Origin: a virus | Reading direction: 5' to 3' (one strand) | Length of the DNA stretch: 64,000 nucleotides | IMG/VR virus record: IMGVR_UViG_3300045257_000045 | Location: 1 to 64,000 of that record | Part shown: piece after piece, positions 44,869 through 56,100 of the stretch | Numbering within the stretch: position 1 is the first letter of the stretch | How the letters are laid out: every line of letters begins with the position of its first letter | Made by a program: the position numbers and the translations under genes | The notes under the pieces: generated by a model | The model's database searches: none | What the model was told of the DNA's origin: nothing | The model's input: the letters and a program-made list of their open reading frames with translations, nothing else

Positions 44869-47181
44869 TTACTGCCTACAGGTGTAGTCGATGCGAAGAA
44901 GACCTGTCCCCTGCATGGTCCAAGTCATGTTGTTGGTGCCGATGCTGTTCAACCCGCTAGCCGTTGAGTTGAAGCCTGGGGTAGTCTGCGAGATGGTGCA
45001 GAACGGTACGGTAGAATACGCCGAGCCAAACGTTGTGGTTCCGCTGCCGGTTTGCAGCGACCCGAAACTACACGTCATGGCTCCTCTAACGTCGTTGCTT
45101 CCGCTGACCAACACACAGGCTCCATTGGTGGTGCTGAACCCCATTGCCCCGGAGGTGGTGCTTTTGATGTGGCCGTTTTGGAATACCAGCCAGACGTTCT
45201 GAGATGCGTTGTTGGTGACGCCGAAGGGGGTTGTGGAACCGCCCTGCCACGCACCGTCGAAGATGTTGCTGTGCCGGATTGTGATACCGGCCCCGGCATT
45301 CACGTTGTCGTTCAGAATCAGGACCGATGTCAGCGGGCTACCCCAGTTGTTTCCGGTGATGCTCACGCTGGTCAGACCCGACACGTTACCGGGCAGAAAA
45401 TTGATGTTTCCGTTTCCGCTTGAGGCACCGGTTACGGTGAGGAGCCCAGCCAACCCGCTGGCGTCTATGCCGCCGCCCCACACTCGGATGCCGCCGTTGA
45501 ACTGCGACACTCCGGTTACCGTTTGGTTTCCTGCGGTCGTTAGACACGTGGCGCAACCGATGGTGCCGCTAGTTGTGAACGTTCCTCCTGTGACGGGAAA
45601 CGCAGTCGCTACCGATGTTACCGTGCCACCTCCGGTCGAGCACCCTGTGCAACTGGCGACCGTCAGGTTACCAGAGGCGTCTAACCTAGTGACTCCGCTC
45701 TGCACGAGACTGCCTGCAATAGACAGTCCACCCTCGACCTGCATGAGAGCGCCGGTTCCGTTGTCCGAGGTGCGCCCTACAAGTGTCTTGCCGGTCTGAA
45801 GAATAACGAAAGAGTGCGAGAGAGCGTTATTCACTACGTCGAACGATGTGGTTGACCCGGCCTGCCACGCACCGTCGTATACACCGTTGTGAAATATACT
45901 GATACCCGACCCAGCGGAGGCTCCTACCTCGTTAAGGATGAGGGATTGTGTTTGCGCGCTTCCGTTGCTTCTTCCGTTGATTTGCACGCTCGACAGGCCC
46001 GCCACGTTACCGGGGGATAGAACGATTTTCCCGCTAGCGGTGCTGGACCCGTTAATGTTGTAGTTACCTTTCAAATTGCTGGCGTCAACCTGGGGGTTGG
46101 TTCCGGCGTACGTAACCGAACCCGTAGTCAGATTGCCTACAGTGTTATTGAGCGAGAAGACACCGCCGCTTGGAATATTTACGGTGTTGAAGGTCGAGTT
46201 GGCGGAGCTGAACCCAACGGATGCATTTATAGTCCCTGCAACATCTAACGCGGTGGAAGGACTGGGGGTGCCAATACCAACCTTGCCATCCGTCTGAATC
46301 CTGACCCTCTCCGCATTGCTGGTGAAGAATGTCATCGGGAGGAACGTCCCAGTCCCAGTAGAGCTAGACGCTATGGCTACATAGTTTCCAGATACTGCGG
46401 CCATAGAGCCTACCGAAGCGTTGGTGGCTGCGGTTGTGGAGACAAAGGAGTTTGCCGATATGATGGCTCCTGCCAGCGTATTGACATCGCTAGACCCCAG
46501 AGAGCCCACCAAGAGTCTGCCCAGATTGTCGAAGCGACCCACCTCGTTGGGGTTGCGGAAGAACACTATAGCAGGAACCGCACCGGTTCCGGTTTGGCCT
46601 GCCGAGATGAATGCGTGGCCGCTCCCGTCCACAGTCATGCTTAGTACGGATGCGTTCGCTGAGGTGCAGAAGTTGGGAAAGGTGGTGCAGGTGTTCGAAG
46701 CCATCACCAGGGAGCCGCCGAGGATCATGGACCCTACCCCAGCGCTGACGTCGGACGCTGTTAGCCCGATCAGGAATCTATTCGAGGTGTCGAACCGAGC
46801 CAACTCCTGGGGGTTGCGCCAGAATCTAAGAGGAAGCAGCGCTCCGGTGCCGGTCTTCCCCACCGATATGTCTGCTCCTCCGGTGGAGGGCGTGGCACCC
46901 ATCGACATCACCGACGAATTGGCGGAAGCATTTGCCGACACGAAGGTGTTGGCTACCATGTCTCCCGGCGAAAGGTGTAGGTCGGTACTCGGCATCCCCA
47001 GCAGCAAGGCTCCAGAATTACCGGAGATCATGATGGGCGCGGGGGTGAATGAAAGGGTCGAGGGGACGTGAATAGATAAGCAGTGCCTAGACACTGTCCC
47101 CTGCTGGTCACAAAGCTGAATGGCGTTGCTCTGCGCTGATAGAGAGCCCGCGAATAACAAAGATATAATAAGTAGTTTCAT
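44869..47181 (-). CDS. Large repetitive fibre-like protein with signal peptide (770 aa)
   Basis: It begins with a clear signal peptide (KLLIISLLFAGSLSAQ), which is unusual for a virion protein. The body is Gly/Ser/Thr/Asn-rich with recurring units such as RFDNLGRLLVGS / RIQTDGKVGIG, and NGVYDGAWQAGSTTSFDVVN / NIFDGAWQGGSTTPFGVTN, the style of trimeric tail-fibre beta-helices. It ends with Cys-containing strands (LLRIDYTCRQ). ATGA-coupled to the preceding fibre gene. Tail fibre, or a secreted host-surface protein. Confidence 0.75.
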   Translation of the reverse strand: MKLLIISLLFAGSLSAQSNAIQLCDQQGTVSRHCLSIHVPSTLSFTPAPIMISGNSGALLLGMPSTDLHLSPGDMVANTFVSANASANSSVMSMGATPSTGGADISVGKTGTGALLPLRFWRNPQELARFDTSNRFLIGLTASDVSAGVGSMILGGSLVMASNTCTTFPNFCTSANASVLSMTVDGSGHAFISAGQTGTGAVPAIVFFRNPNEVGRFDNLGRLLVGSLGSSDVNTLAGAIISANSFVSTTAATNASVGSMAAVSGNYVAIASSSTGTGTFLPMTFFTSNAERVRIQTDGKVGIGTPSPSTALDVAGTINASVGFSSANSTFNTVNIPSGGVFSLNNTVGNLTTGSVTYAGTNPQVDASNLKGNYNINGSSTASGKIVLSPGNVAGLSSVQINGRSNGSAQTQSLILNEVGASAGSGISIFHNGVYDGAWQAGSTTSFDVVNNALSHSFVILQTGKTLVGRTSDNGTGALMQVEGGLSIAGSLVQSGVTRLDASGNLTVASCTGCSTGGGTVTSVATAFPVTGGTFTTSGTIGCATCLTTAGNQTVTGVSQFNGGIRVWGGGIDASGLAGLLTVTGASSGNGNINFLPGNVSGLTSVSITGNNWGSPLTSVLILNDNVNAGAGITIRHSNIFDGAWQGGSTTPFGVTNNASQNVWLVFQNGHIKSTTSGAMGFSTTNGACVLVSGSNDVRGAMTCSFGSLQTGSGTTTFGSAYSTVPFCTISQTTPGFNSTASGLNSIGTNNMTWTMQGTGLLRIDYTCRQ

Positions 47182-49079
47182 TCGGCTTTAACTCCAAGTA
47201 GCGACCCGGTCAGATACCACTTACCGTCCATTGAGCAGAACATCATCACACACATAGTATTGGGGTCGGATAGATTAGTGGGGTCAATCACCGGAGCACC
47301 TACTACACCCGATCCGAACGTTGGGATATGCCCACCAACAGAGTCTTGTGCTATCTTGCATATCCACACCGCCCCGTCTCGTGCGGCGGGTGGGGTGATA
47401 GAAGCGTCAGCGGTTAGAACTTGGCTGGTTGGAAACCCTGCCGCCCCGTAGGTTCCACCGGCTGTTAGTGTAGTGGTGTAGATGGCTGGCGTACCGCGAA
47501 CGTTATCCCGAGAGATAGGGTACGCCCTAAACTTCATCGGTATGTCGGTCGCCGGTCTAGCCCAGTCTCCGTTGTGCCAAGTAGTAATACCGTCACGCAG
47601 AGTGCAGAACGCTCCACCTTCCGCGTGAAACGTTGTCCCTGAAGAGTCCACAGCGTACTGCACCGTGATCTCGTAACCCACGCAGGTCGGGTCGCTTGAC
47701 GGGGTCGTGATAGTACCGTTCCAGCAGTAGGTGATTTGCCCCTGTGGGTTGACGATACCGTCAGATATGGGGCAGACAAACGCCAGAGAACCCGTTGTCG
47801 GGGCTGGGATCGACACCACCCTCAGCCCAGGAATCCGGCCAGCGGGCAGAGCCCCGAAGTTGACCCTCGAAAACGCCGCCCCACCCCACGCATGGGTTTG
47901 AAGAACGGACTTGGTGGGGTCGTTCCAGTCGGCTGTGCTGGTCGAGTTACGGCTCTGCAAGTACATCCTGAACTCGCCGTATGTGAAGATTGATCCCAGC
48001 GGGTTGTAGTCGAACTCCAGGCCGTCCGTAGTGCGTACAGAACCTGCCTGGACAACGTCCCCCATCGGATCGTTTGGGCCATTCAAGATGACCTCTGTGC
48101 CGCCCTGGTTCGCAGGAGCAGCGATGCCCGTGGCGTCCGTACACTTGAACGTGAAGCGCATGAACGCCGCGTTTATGTCGGTCGGGTCTGTCCAACTCCA
48201 GCCTGGGATATTCACGTACTGTGTGCCGTCAGACCTAAACGCATTGTAAGGGGCTGCGCTTCCGTCTCCAGCGGGTATGACGGCTGTAGTCACCGCTGTC
48301 GCGGAAGGCAGAGCAAGCCCTTGCACCGTAAACCCAGCACTAGTAAAGCCGCCAGCCGGTAGAGACGACGCCGGTATAGGCGGGAACTGGTAAGGGTGCG
48401 CCCCGGTCATCACGTAGGACTTCCAGGTCTGGTTCTGCCCAGGTGTCAGCCTTCGAACAGGTATGACCTGCCCAGGGGCATCTATTCGGTACCACGCGTC
48501 CCCTTGGAACGTTGCTCCGTTGTCGAAACTCAGCCAATGGGTCACAAGCTGAGGAACTTGGTTACCGTTCAGGGTAACAACCATGTCAGCCTGTGACGTC
48601 ACTAAGCGAGTGGCCAAGTTCGCCGGGTCGATGCTGCGCGCTCCTGTGTTCTCGGAGATGGCTACCGCCGTTACAAAGGAGCCTTGCACATTGACGCCGC
48701 TGATGTGGAAGGGACCTGGAGTCTCTACCCCGTCCTCGTTGATGCACGTGAAGTCTAACTGCCAGCCGTTCGTAGCACTGGCCGTCTGGACAAACGTTCC
48801 AACGCTGTAGTCCACAGAAGTTCCTGTGGCAGGTACCGATACGAGCACGCTTGCTTGATCTCTGCCCCTACCTACATCGACCCGGATGGCTTGGAAGTGG
48901 GCGTACGGGGCACCGCTTCCAGGGAGCTGGATGGTGCCCGCGAAGCCGAACGCTGAATTGAGGCTGTCTAGTTTATACGCTGGGGCAGCGGTGGCGCTGG
49001 TGATATTAGGCGCAAGAGGATTAGCAGTGCTGGTGTTGGCGGCAGTGCTCGTGAACGATTTAGCTAGACCCTTACCCAT
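47178..49079 (-). CDS. Tail fibre/appendage protein (633 aa)
   Basis: Thr/Ser/Ala-rich N-terminus without signal peptide, then strings of beta-sandwich-like modules (YAHFQAIRVDVGRGRDQASV, FTCINEDGVETPGPF, GYEITVQYAVDSSGTTF). Composition and place after the hub protein fit a tail-tip or side-fibre protein. AAAGGATAAACACAC precedes the start. Confidence 0.75.
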   Translation of the reverse strand: MGKGLAKSFTSTAANTSTANPLAPNITSATAAPAYKLDSLNSAFGFAGTIQLPGSGAPYAHFQAIRVDVGRGRDQASVLVSVPATGTSVDYSVGTFVQTASATNGWQLDFTCINEDGVETPGPFHISGVNVQGSFVTAVAISENTGARSIDPANLATRLVTSQADMVVTLNGNQVPQLVTHWLSFDNGATFQGDAWYRIDAPGQVIPVRRLTPGQNQTWKSYVMTGAHPYQFPPIPASSLPAGGFTSAGFTVQGLALPSATAVTTAVIPAGDGSAAPYNAFRSDGTQYVNIPGWSWTDPTDINAAFMRFTFKCTDATGIAAPANQGGTEVILNGPNDPMGDVVQAGSVRTTDGLEFDYNPLGSIFTYGEFRMYLQSRNSTSTADWNDPTKSVLQTHAWGGAAFSRVNFGALPAGRIPGLRVVSIPAPTTGSLAFVCPISDGIVNPQGQITYCWNGTITTPSSDPTCVGYEITVQYAVDSSGTTFHAEGGAFCTLRDGITTWHNGDWARPATDIPMKFRAYPISRDNVRGTPAIYTTTLTAGGTYGAAGFPTSQVLTADASITPPAARDGAVWICKIAQDSVGGHIPTFGSGVVGAPVIDPTNLSDPNTMCVMMFCSMDGKWYLTGSLLGVKAE

Positions 49080-49092
49080 GTGTGTTTATCCT

Positions 49093-52000
49093 TTACGCTG
49101 TGCCGCTGAACTCTTGCCCGGTCCATTGCTTCGAGAACACCCACGAGGATGCTCCGCTGTACGTGTCCCCTGAACCCGCGTTAACCGTGGCGTCATGCAC
49201 CCCTCCTGAATCCGCTGAACCCAGCGTGACCAGGACGCAACTGATGGTCTGCCCCACGAACGAACCGGTGGGAGGCAGAGTCACTGTGATGGCCCCCGCA
49301 ATCGTGTCCATCTCCACAATCAAATCCGTACCGTCTGCTGGAGCCACCAGGGTGGAATCCGTGGTCACGCGAATGATCGTCGGCAGAGTAGGAATCGGGA
49401 TCAACGGTGCCGGGAAGGCCACATGCACCGCAGCGGAGTACCGGGACAAGGGTCCGTACGGAGTCGCGTTGGTCTTCGAATAGCTTCTCTCCGTCACGGT
49501 CCCTTGCTCTACAGACCAGCGACTCGTCTGCACAGTCTGCGCTGTTGTAGACGCTAGGCTGAGGGTTCCACTGGTCAAAGCGGATACGGAGACCCTTTGC
49601 CAGTTACCGGAAAGAACTACGGTCCTCGTTGTGCTACCTAGCGAGACCGTCACGCTATGCCCGACCACTCCCTTGACGTCCAGGCTGAAGCAAGCCCCGG
49701 CACTCGTTGTAGGGCACGCTGTCGTTAGCGAACCGGCTCCTGAGAATACCAGCTTGGCTACCTGCGACAGGTTACCGGACATGTTGGTGGACATTGGCCT
49801 CGTTACGGCGACGCCCGTGGCGGTGTACTGGCTGTTGGTCTGGTCCTCCGAAAAGGTCAGAAGGTTACCGGGTGCTACCTGCCGAATGAAGAAGATCTGC
49901 CCACGCAAGGATCGAGGCACAGAGAACAGCCTGGAGGTGGTGCGCGTCACTAGGTTGCGTCCGTCGTCAGCTCCCCAAGAGTCGTCTGTGTAACGGACCT
50001 CGAATCCGACCCCTCCTGTTGGGAGAGACTGACCGGTGTCCATGTAGATCAGGCTGTTGTCCCAGCTCAGAATGTTTGGCTGGGTCACGTCTCCTGCGTA
50101 GTTCAAGCCAACCGCCGACACGTCGATGAATGCGGGGCTGGAAGCATCTGTGTTTACCTGGAACGCGCCCACCGGCTTCTGTATGGCGTCGAGAAGGATC
50201 TGGATGTGATCCGGTCTACCGAAGGTGATTGTGTGGATGAAACTCTCCGGTGTCCGATTGTCCAGCGTCGTCACGACTTCATTGATCTCCTCTGCCTGTA
50301 CATCGGCCATGTTGGACAGATTCATGAACTTCAGAATGCTGCCGCCGCGAGGTTCGTTCGCCAGGAACTCTGAGCGTTGTACGTACGTCCCCTTGTAATG
50401 CGTGTAGGAGTTCTCGGCCACCAGGGCAGACGCGGCCAACTCGCACTCGGCGGCGGAGCGTGGGCGCGGGGTAAGGTCGCTACGCACCACTGAGCGAACT
50501 CCGTTGTCTCCCCAGGCCGAGGCTTCAGTGGCTACGCTGGCGAGGTTGGAGACCCTACCAAGCGCGGCTCCTGCGCTGCGGTAGGACAGTCTGACCAACT
50601 GGCCGACAGGCGGGATGTTGGAGGTTCTTGTAACCGAGTCCTTGAAGAACACCAACTGGCCTTGACCGGAGTTGTATTGAGGTGCGCCGGTATAGGTGCT
50701 GGTGGTGGTCGAACCGCCGTTGGGCTGAATGATAGTGGCGACGGGGGCTTGCCCGTCGATAGCGTCTATCTCGTTTGGCCCAACGAGTTGAAGTTGCCAA
50801 GCTGTCGTGATAGCCAGCTCGTCCACGTAGCACGCAGCCAGCGTCGTCGCAGAGTCCAGGTAGACCTTGATGGCCAAGTCTGACGGAACTGCGTTCAGAG
50901 GGGCGATAAGCACACCGCTGAAGCTGGTGAACTCGTCCTGAGAAATGGCCGACACTGGAATGGTTAGCCCAGTCTCCGCCACACCTGTGCCGCTGATCGT
51001 GATTTTCAGGTTACCGGCGAAGAGGGTGCCGTCCTTGCGGAGTAGAGCCCTTACGTTGTAGCTGGTGCCCACCTTCATGGACCCAGCCGGAACGAACTGG
51101 GCGACGTAGGGAATGTCCGTGCCAAAGTTGATGAGCTGTAGGGCGCTTCCCTCCGCTACGTGGGTCGTGGTCTCTGAGACGCCCGAGGCGCTCTCGCCTG
51201 TCCAGCCGCTGGCATACACACCATCCGCCCACAGATCGAAGTCTGAATTCAGCATGGGGACTGTTTCGGACGTCGCCAGGGATGCCGACAACGGCGTGCT
51301 TACCGTGATACCGGTGACCGTGGCGTGCAGGGAATCAGAGATCAACGGAACGTATGTGGCATAGGTGTCATTCGTGCCGGTCAGCGCGCAGGTATTGGAC
51401 CACACCGTTGAGGCTGTGACCAGCCCTGTGATGGGGTCGATCTCGGTAATAGTAGTCTGCCATGTGACCGTGTCCGCTCCGCTGGACGCCAGGGCAACGC
51501 TATGGATTGCTCCCGTAGCGTCTATGTAGCTATACGGCTGAGACGTACGGTTCATCTTGCTGAACGACGCTATGGTACGAATGACGTAGCGCTTGGTGGT
51601 GCTGACGGTCATTGTTTGTGAGCCGTCGCCAGTACCGTTGGCAATCGGGTGCAGGGTACCGCCGTTGGAGACAATGCCGTACAGGCAACCAGCGAACAAC
51701 GAGTTAGGAGCTTGAACCCAGAGGCTTCCGATTACACCGCCGCCGCCCAGGAAGTCCCACTCCCCGTGGGTGAAGCGAAGGTGCCCTTCCATTGGGATGG
51801 AGCTGATGGACTGGATGCTGACGTCGTACGACTGGTCCCCGCTGCCGCCTAGAGAGTTTAGGTAGCCGTTGTTCAGTTGCAGGAACTGGTTGACATGATC
51901 GAAGACTACCCACTTGCTGGTGTCGATGGTGGACCCGCTGAACATCTCGTCAATCAGCAACGAGCTGTCTGCGCCGAACACGCTGTCGATGAGCTGGAAG

Positions 52001-52746
52001 GAAGACTCCAGGCCGGTCCCCAGGAAGTACTCTTGGACATAGCGCTGCGGTTCGATATCCCCAACCACTGTCACGTCGTTGATTAGCGGCGTAGTGTCTA
52101 CCGTGATATCCAGGGCGGCGGGCGTGAAGTTGCGGTTGTTACCGTCCAGTATGGTACTGCGGAATGTCCCGTGATCCTGCGGCTTGAAGAAGAGCTTCAT
52201 GTCGTTGCCGTAGAACACGTAGCTGGCTGCGTCGCACAGATCCTTCTGCACGTCGAAGAAGCTCTTGGTGGGGTCGATGTAGTACTGCGCCACGAGAGGG
52301 CCGTCCATCACGCCGGTCACGTCGAACGCAGTACCGGACAGTCTGGTGATGAGCGTCTTGAGGATCGTTCCCATCGGGACGTTGAAGAACGGGCGCACTA
52401 GGCCAAGCGGATTGAGGCTTAGTCGGTAGTCGTCGGCGCTGGCGTGGTAGATGTACCCCCACACCGGCACTCCGTTCTTGGAACCGATGATCTTCAGATC
52501 CGGTTCATTGGTGATGAACCCCGTGAACCATTTGGGGTAGGTCGCAGAGTCTACAGTAATGTAGGCACCTCGGTGCAGCTTCACGAACGCTGTGTCGTAG
52601 GGGACCAGGGCGAAGTCCAACAGGACGGTGTCTCCCTTGCGGTCTGTCTTGGTAACAGCAGAACCGTCCAGCCACAAGTACTTGGTCAGGTCCATGCCTG
52701 TGGCCCCTACTTGCGTGGTCGTGAATGTGACTGTCGGTGCGGGCAT
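49093..52746 (-). CDS. Tail hub/tip protein with carbohydrate-binding-like inserts (1217 aa)
   Basis: Residues 1-250 show the layout of siphovirus hub proteins (Dit/Tal region): WFTGFITNEPDLK, WGYIYHASADDYRLSLN and QRYVQEYFLG. A central part (about 255-640) has lectin-like sandwiches (FSGSTIDTSKWVVFDHVNQ, LRFTHGEWDFLGGG). The hub resumes around 700-880 with a RVSNLASVATEASAWGDNGV and PDHIQILLDAIQ region, followed by fibre-like C-terminal domains. It probably closes the tail tube and contacts the host surface. Confidence 0.8.
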   Translation of the reverse strand: MPAPTVTFTTTQVGATGMDLTKYLWLDGSAVTKTDRKGDTVLLDFALVPYDTAFVKLHRGAYITVDSATYPKWFTGFITNEPDLKIIGSKNGVPVWGYIYHASADDYRLSLNPLGLVRPFFNVPMGTILKTLITRLSGTAFDVTGVMDGPLVAQYYIDPTKSFFDVQKDLCDAASYVFYGNDMKLFFKPQDHGTFRSTILDGNNRNFTPAALDITVDTTPLINDVTVVGDIEPQRYVQEYFLGTGLESSFQLIDSVFGADSSLLIDEMFSGSTIDTSKWVVFDHVNQFLQLNNGYLNSLGGSGDQSYDVSIQSISSIPMEGHLRFTHGEWDFLGGGGVIGSLWVQAPNSLFAGCLYGIVSNGGTLHPIANGTGDGSQTMTVSTTKRYVIRTIASFSKMNRTSQPYSYIDATGAIHSVALASSGADTVTWQTTITEIDPITGLVTASTVWSNTCALTGTNDTYATYVPLISDSLHATVTGITVSTPLSASLATSETVPMLNSDFDLWADGVYASGWTGESASGVSETTTHVAEGSALQLINFGTDIPYVAQFVPAGSMKVGTSYNVRALLRKDGTLFAGNLKITISGTGVAETGLTIPVSAISQDEFTSFSGVLIAPLNAVPSDLAIKVYLDSATTLAACYVDELAITTAWQLQLVGPNEIDAIDGQAPVATIIQPNGGSTTTSTYTGAPQYNSGQGQLVFFKDSVTRTSNIPPVGQLVRLSYRSAGAALGRVSNLASVATEASAWGDNGVRSVVRSDLTPRPRSAAECELAASALVAENSYTHYKGTYVQRSEFLANEPRGGSILKFMNLSNMADVQAEEINEVVTTLDNRTPESFIHTITFGRPDHIQILLDAIQKPVGAFQVNTDASSPAFIDVSAVGLNYAGDVTQPNILSWDNSLIYMDTGQSLPTGGVGFEVRYTDDSWGADDGRNLVTRTTSRLFSVPRSLRGQIFFIRQVAPGNLLTFSEDQTNSQYTATGVAVTRPMSTNMSGNLSQVAKLVFSGAGSLTTACPTTSAGACFSLDVKGVVGHSVTVSLGSTTRTVVLSGNWQRVSVSALTSGTLSLASTTAQTVQTSRWSVEQGTVTERSYSKTNATPYGPLSRYSAAVHVAFPAPLIPIPTLPTIIRVTTDSTLVAPADGTDLIVEMDTIAGAITVTLPPTGSFVGQTISCVLVTLGSADSGGVHDATVNAGSGDTYSGASSWVFSKQWTGQEFSGTA

Positions 52747-52751
52747 AGTGT

Positions 52752-53123
52752 CTACTCCAGTGCTCTCAAGACTTTGTGAATTGCGGCGGCGCGTTCCCGC
52801 CCAATGACATCAAGCAGCTTCTCGCGCTTGACATCGTTCCCCGTAGTTAATGTCATCAGCGCCAGGAGAAGATCGAACAGAAGCGGAGAGTACTCGACGT
52901 TGCGGAAGCTAAGACAACTCAACGTCAAGGTAAAGCCGAGCGCATCCCGCACGCTGGAGGTGAGGAACTTGCTGCGGTTGAGATCACAGTTCTGGAGTGT
53001 GAGCCCCTTCAACTTGTCGAACTCACACTCGTAGAAGAGAGCATTGTCCTGGAGACCGGTTAGATCCCGGCAGTCCTTTCTAATACTCTCTTTGGTAAAG
53101 TTGCGTAGTCGTTCAAACATCAC
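52752..53123 (-). CDS. Pentapeptide-like hypothetical protein (123 aa)
   Basis: Residues 25-75 contain loosely pentad-spaced hydrophobics (ALFYECEFDKLKGLTLQNC, LSCLSFRNVEY), reminiscent of pentapeptide-repeat solenoids. Located between tape measure and hub genes, so a tail component or assembly factor is likely. ATG overlaps the tape-measure stop. Confidence 0.65.
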   Translation of the reverse strand: MMFERLRNFTKESIRKDCRDLTGLQDNALFYECEFDKLKGLTLQNCDLNRSKFLTSSVRDALGFTLTLSCLSFRNVEYSPLLFDLLLALMTLTTGNDVKREKLLDVIGRERAAAIHKVLRALE

Positions 53124-56100
53124 GAGCTTGCCATCCTTGCCCGTCTCACCGCTTCTTGCGATACCCGGTCGCCTCCCCCTCCTCCAATGTCGCTGGAGGA
53201 TGGAGGTAAGACATTGGTTGTGCCGTTAGGGTTAATGGTTCCGGTGGCCGTTAGCGTGTAACCGGACAACTGCAACTGAACGTTGATCGTCGTAGGTAGT
53301 GCGTTGAACAACCCAGGCGTCGCGGAGAACAAACCCCCGTTAGAGGAGATTCCGGCCACGATCTTTTGCAGGTCTGTGTACTTCAAGATCTGCAAGTCGA
53401 GAGCGGCGATCTGTAGTGCGTTGTCCTGCGCGTGCAAGTCCGAGATGTTCTGGGCGATGGTGAACACCGTGCTCTCCAAAGTGACCTTCTGGGTAGTAAG
53501 GTCAATCTGGGCATCGAGAGCCACGAGTTGCGCGTTATACGTTGACGTGATCTGGGCCAGTTGTTGCCCAGTCTGGATGGAGCCAGCGCGACGCTCGATG
53601 GAGTCCTTGTTGGTAACATCGAAGACTTGCTGGTTGTACTGCTGCGTCAACGTCAACTTCTGTTGAAGGAGTCCGTTGAGCTGAATGGCATCTTGCACCG
53701 CTTGGTCGTGACCTTGGTTCAAGGTCTCGTTCGATGTCTTCTGGATCTGCTGCAACTGAAGCGAGAGGTATTCCTGAGCCGCCGCTGCATCCCCGCCCGC
53801 AGCCAAATAGTCGGCCACCTGCTGGTTGATCTGCACCCACTCCTGGTTGATGGTAGTCAACGTGTCGGAGTGAAGTCGCAGGCTGTCGAGAGAGGACTGG
53901 AAGGTAGCCAGAGTCTGACGCTGCTGGAACTCCAGAGACGCCACTTGAGCCTGCAAGTCCGGTAGGATCTTGTTCAGCTCATCCTGCCCTCCTTTCAGAC
54001 CAGACAGTCTGGAGATCGCAGATGCTTCCTCTTGTTTGACCGCAGCCAGCGTAGCGGCTAGGTCAGCCTGATGGTTGGCGTACGCCGCCATCGTCTTCTT
54101 GTTCTGGGTCTCGATGTCAACAGCGATGTGCTTTGCAGCCGCTGTGAGGATCTCCCCAATCGTGCTCATGATCGTACCGGCTGCGCTGGCGATTACACCG
54201 CCGATTCCGGGGATCATGGCCCCGAACTGGCTGGTCAAAGCGCCGACACCTCCGATAGTTCCACCGGCTTGTTGCCCAGCCTCGTAGGTCTTGGCGGCGT
54301 TGGCTACGCTCTTGAAGACGTTAGCGCCTATGGTTGCGTAGGCACCGATCTCATTGTCGTGCCCCGTTACACCCCCACCCTTGCCTCCGTTTGCTGCGTC
54401 CGCTTTCGACGCCGCATCCAGAGCATTCTTGACGTTCATGCCCGCCAGGAAGTTGATGAGTTTGTTACCGGCCTGCCCCCACGTTTCCGCCGACTTGTTG
54501 TATTGGGTCGTTAGATTCGCAAGCGCAGTTTCAGAAGCTGTGACTGCGGCAACGAACGCATCCCGCGCCCTCTCTACTGCCGGGTCGCTGAAGTTGTCGT
54601 TCTCGTGCGCATTGTTGAACGCGCCTAAATTGTACCTCGCGTTGTCTACGTTATACCGGGCGTCGTCAACAGCCTGGGCCTGGGTAGAACGGTCGATCAT
54701 GTTTCGCAGCGCTGGCTGCGGAACCGTACGCGCGATCTCCTCGGCACGCCCTTGAGCGTCCTTGGTGCGATCTACGAACAGCGCCTGGAGTTCGTGCTGG
54801 AGTCGTTTGGTTTCATCCGACTCTACGTTCTTGGCGGCTGCTACTTCGAGCGACGCCTGCTTCTCCTCGATGAGAAGTTCCAGGTTACGCCGACGAAGAT
54901 TGTACAGAGCTTCCTGGTCCGCTCTGAGGGTGCCGGGATTGGTTGCCGACACGGCCTGGGCTTCGTACTGGTCCGCTCTGACCAGGGCGTCTTGCTTGCG
55001 CTTGTCGTCAGCTTCCTTCTCCAGAAGAGCTATCCGCTCCTGGGTGCGAAGTTTGCTTTGGTCGGTGAACTGCTGTTCGGCCAAACTCTTCTTGGCTACG
55101 ATGTTCGCGTACTCGGTAGTGTGCGCACCGAAGTGGGACAGCTCCTCGTTGTCAACGTCAATCTTGATCTGCCGCTGCTTGAGGATTAGGGCGGTCTCTT
55201 TGTCGAAAGCGTCTACCTTGTCGAGATAGCCTTCCTGGGCGAGTAGTTTTACGTACGCCAGTTCCGTCTTGGCAGATTCCTCCCGGAGGGAGATCAAATG
55301 CTTGGAGGCGTTTTCAGCCTGCGTCGCGTCTTCGGCGTTAGCGGCCTTCTGGGCAGCGGAGATCTGGTTGCGGATCTGCTGGTTCAGCGCAGAGAACTTC
55401 TCTCCGGTGTTGGTCTGGTCCTTATCAAACGCCCCTATAGCGTCGTCATGCCTCTGCTTGTTCTTTGCGTCGAACGGTTCTTTGACCAGCTTCTCTCGGT
55501 ACTTGACGGCCTCTGCCGCCAAGGCATCCTGAACCTTAGCAAGCTCAGCTATTTCAGCTTCCCCGTTAACACGTACCTGCTCAGCGGCTTCCTTGTGGGA
55601 GAGCGTCTTGGATGCCGTAGACTCGGCTACAGCGTTGTCTAGCTCCCTGTACTTCTCCTTGACGGACTCGACGTACGCAAAGACATTTGCTTTGTCGTCG
55701 TCGTATGCCTTCTTCTCTTCCCCGAAAGATTGACGGGCGAGTTTTGCAGGCTCCGTCCTGGGCTCTGTTTTGCTGGTAATTTTGCGGTGGAGGCTACGGC
55801 TCTCGCTGGGGCCGGTGGTGTCCCCGTTGTCGTTAGTGCCTAGAAGGTCGTCTACCGCCTTCTTGTTCTGGGACATTATGTCCAGAAACGACTTGTTAGC
55901 CTCTTCTAGTTTCTTGGGGTCTCTCCCCGCCATCATGTGCTCGAAGCCGTTCGCCGCGAGTTGCGCCGCGAAGGCAATGCCTTGCAGAGACACACCCAGC
56001 GCCGTGAGCACTCCCATCGACGCCGGTATCTTACCGAGCTGGAGAACCATGTTCGCCAAGCCAGAGCCTAGGTCGAGCATGACTTCAGCGAACGTTCTTA

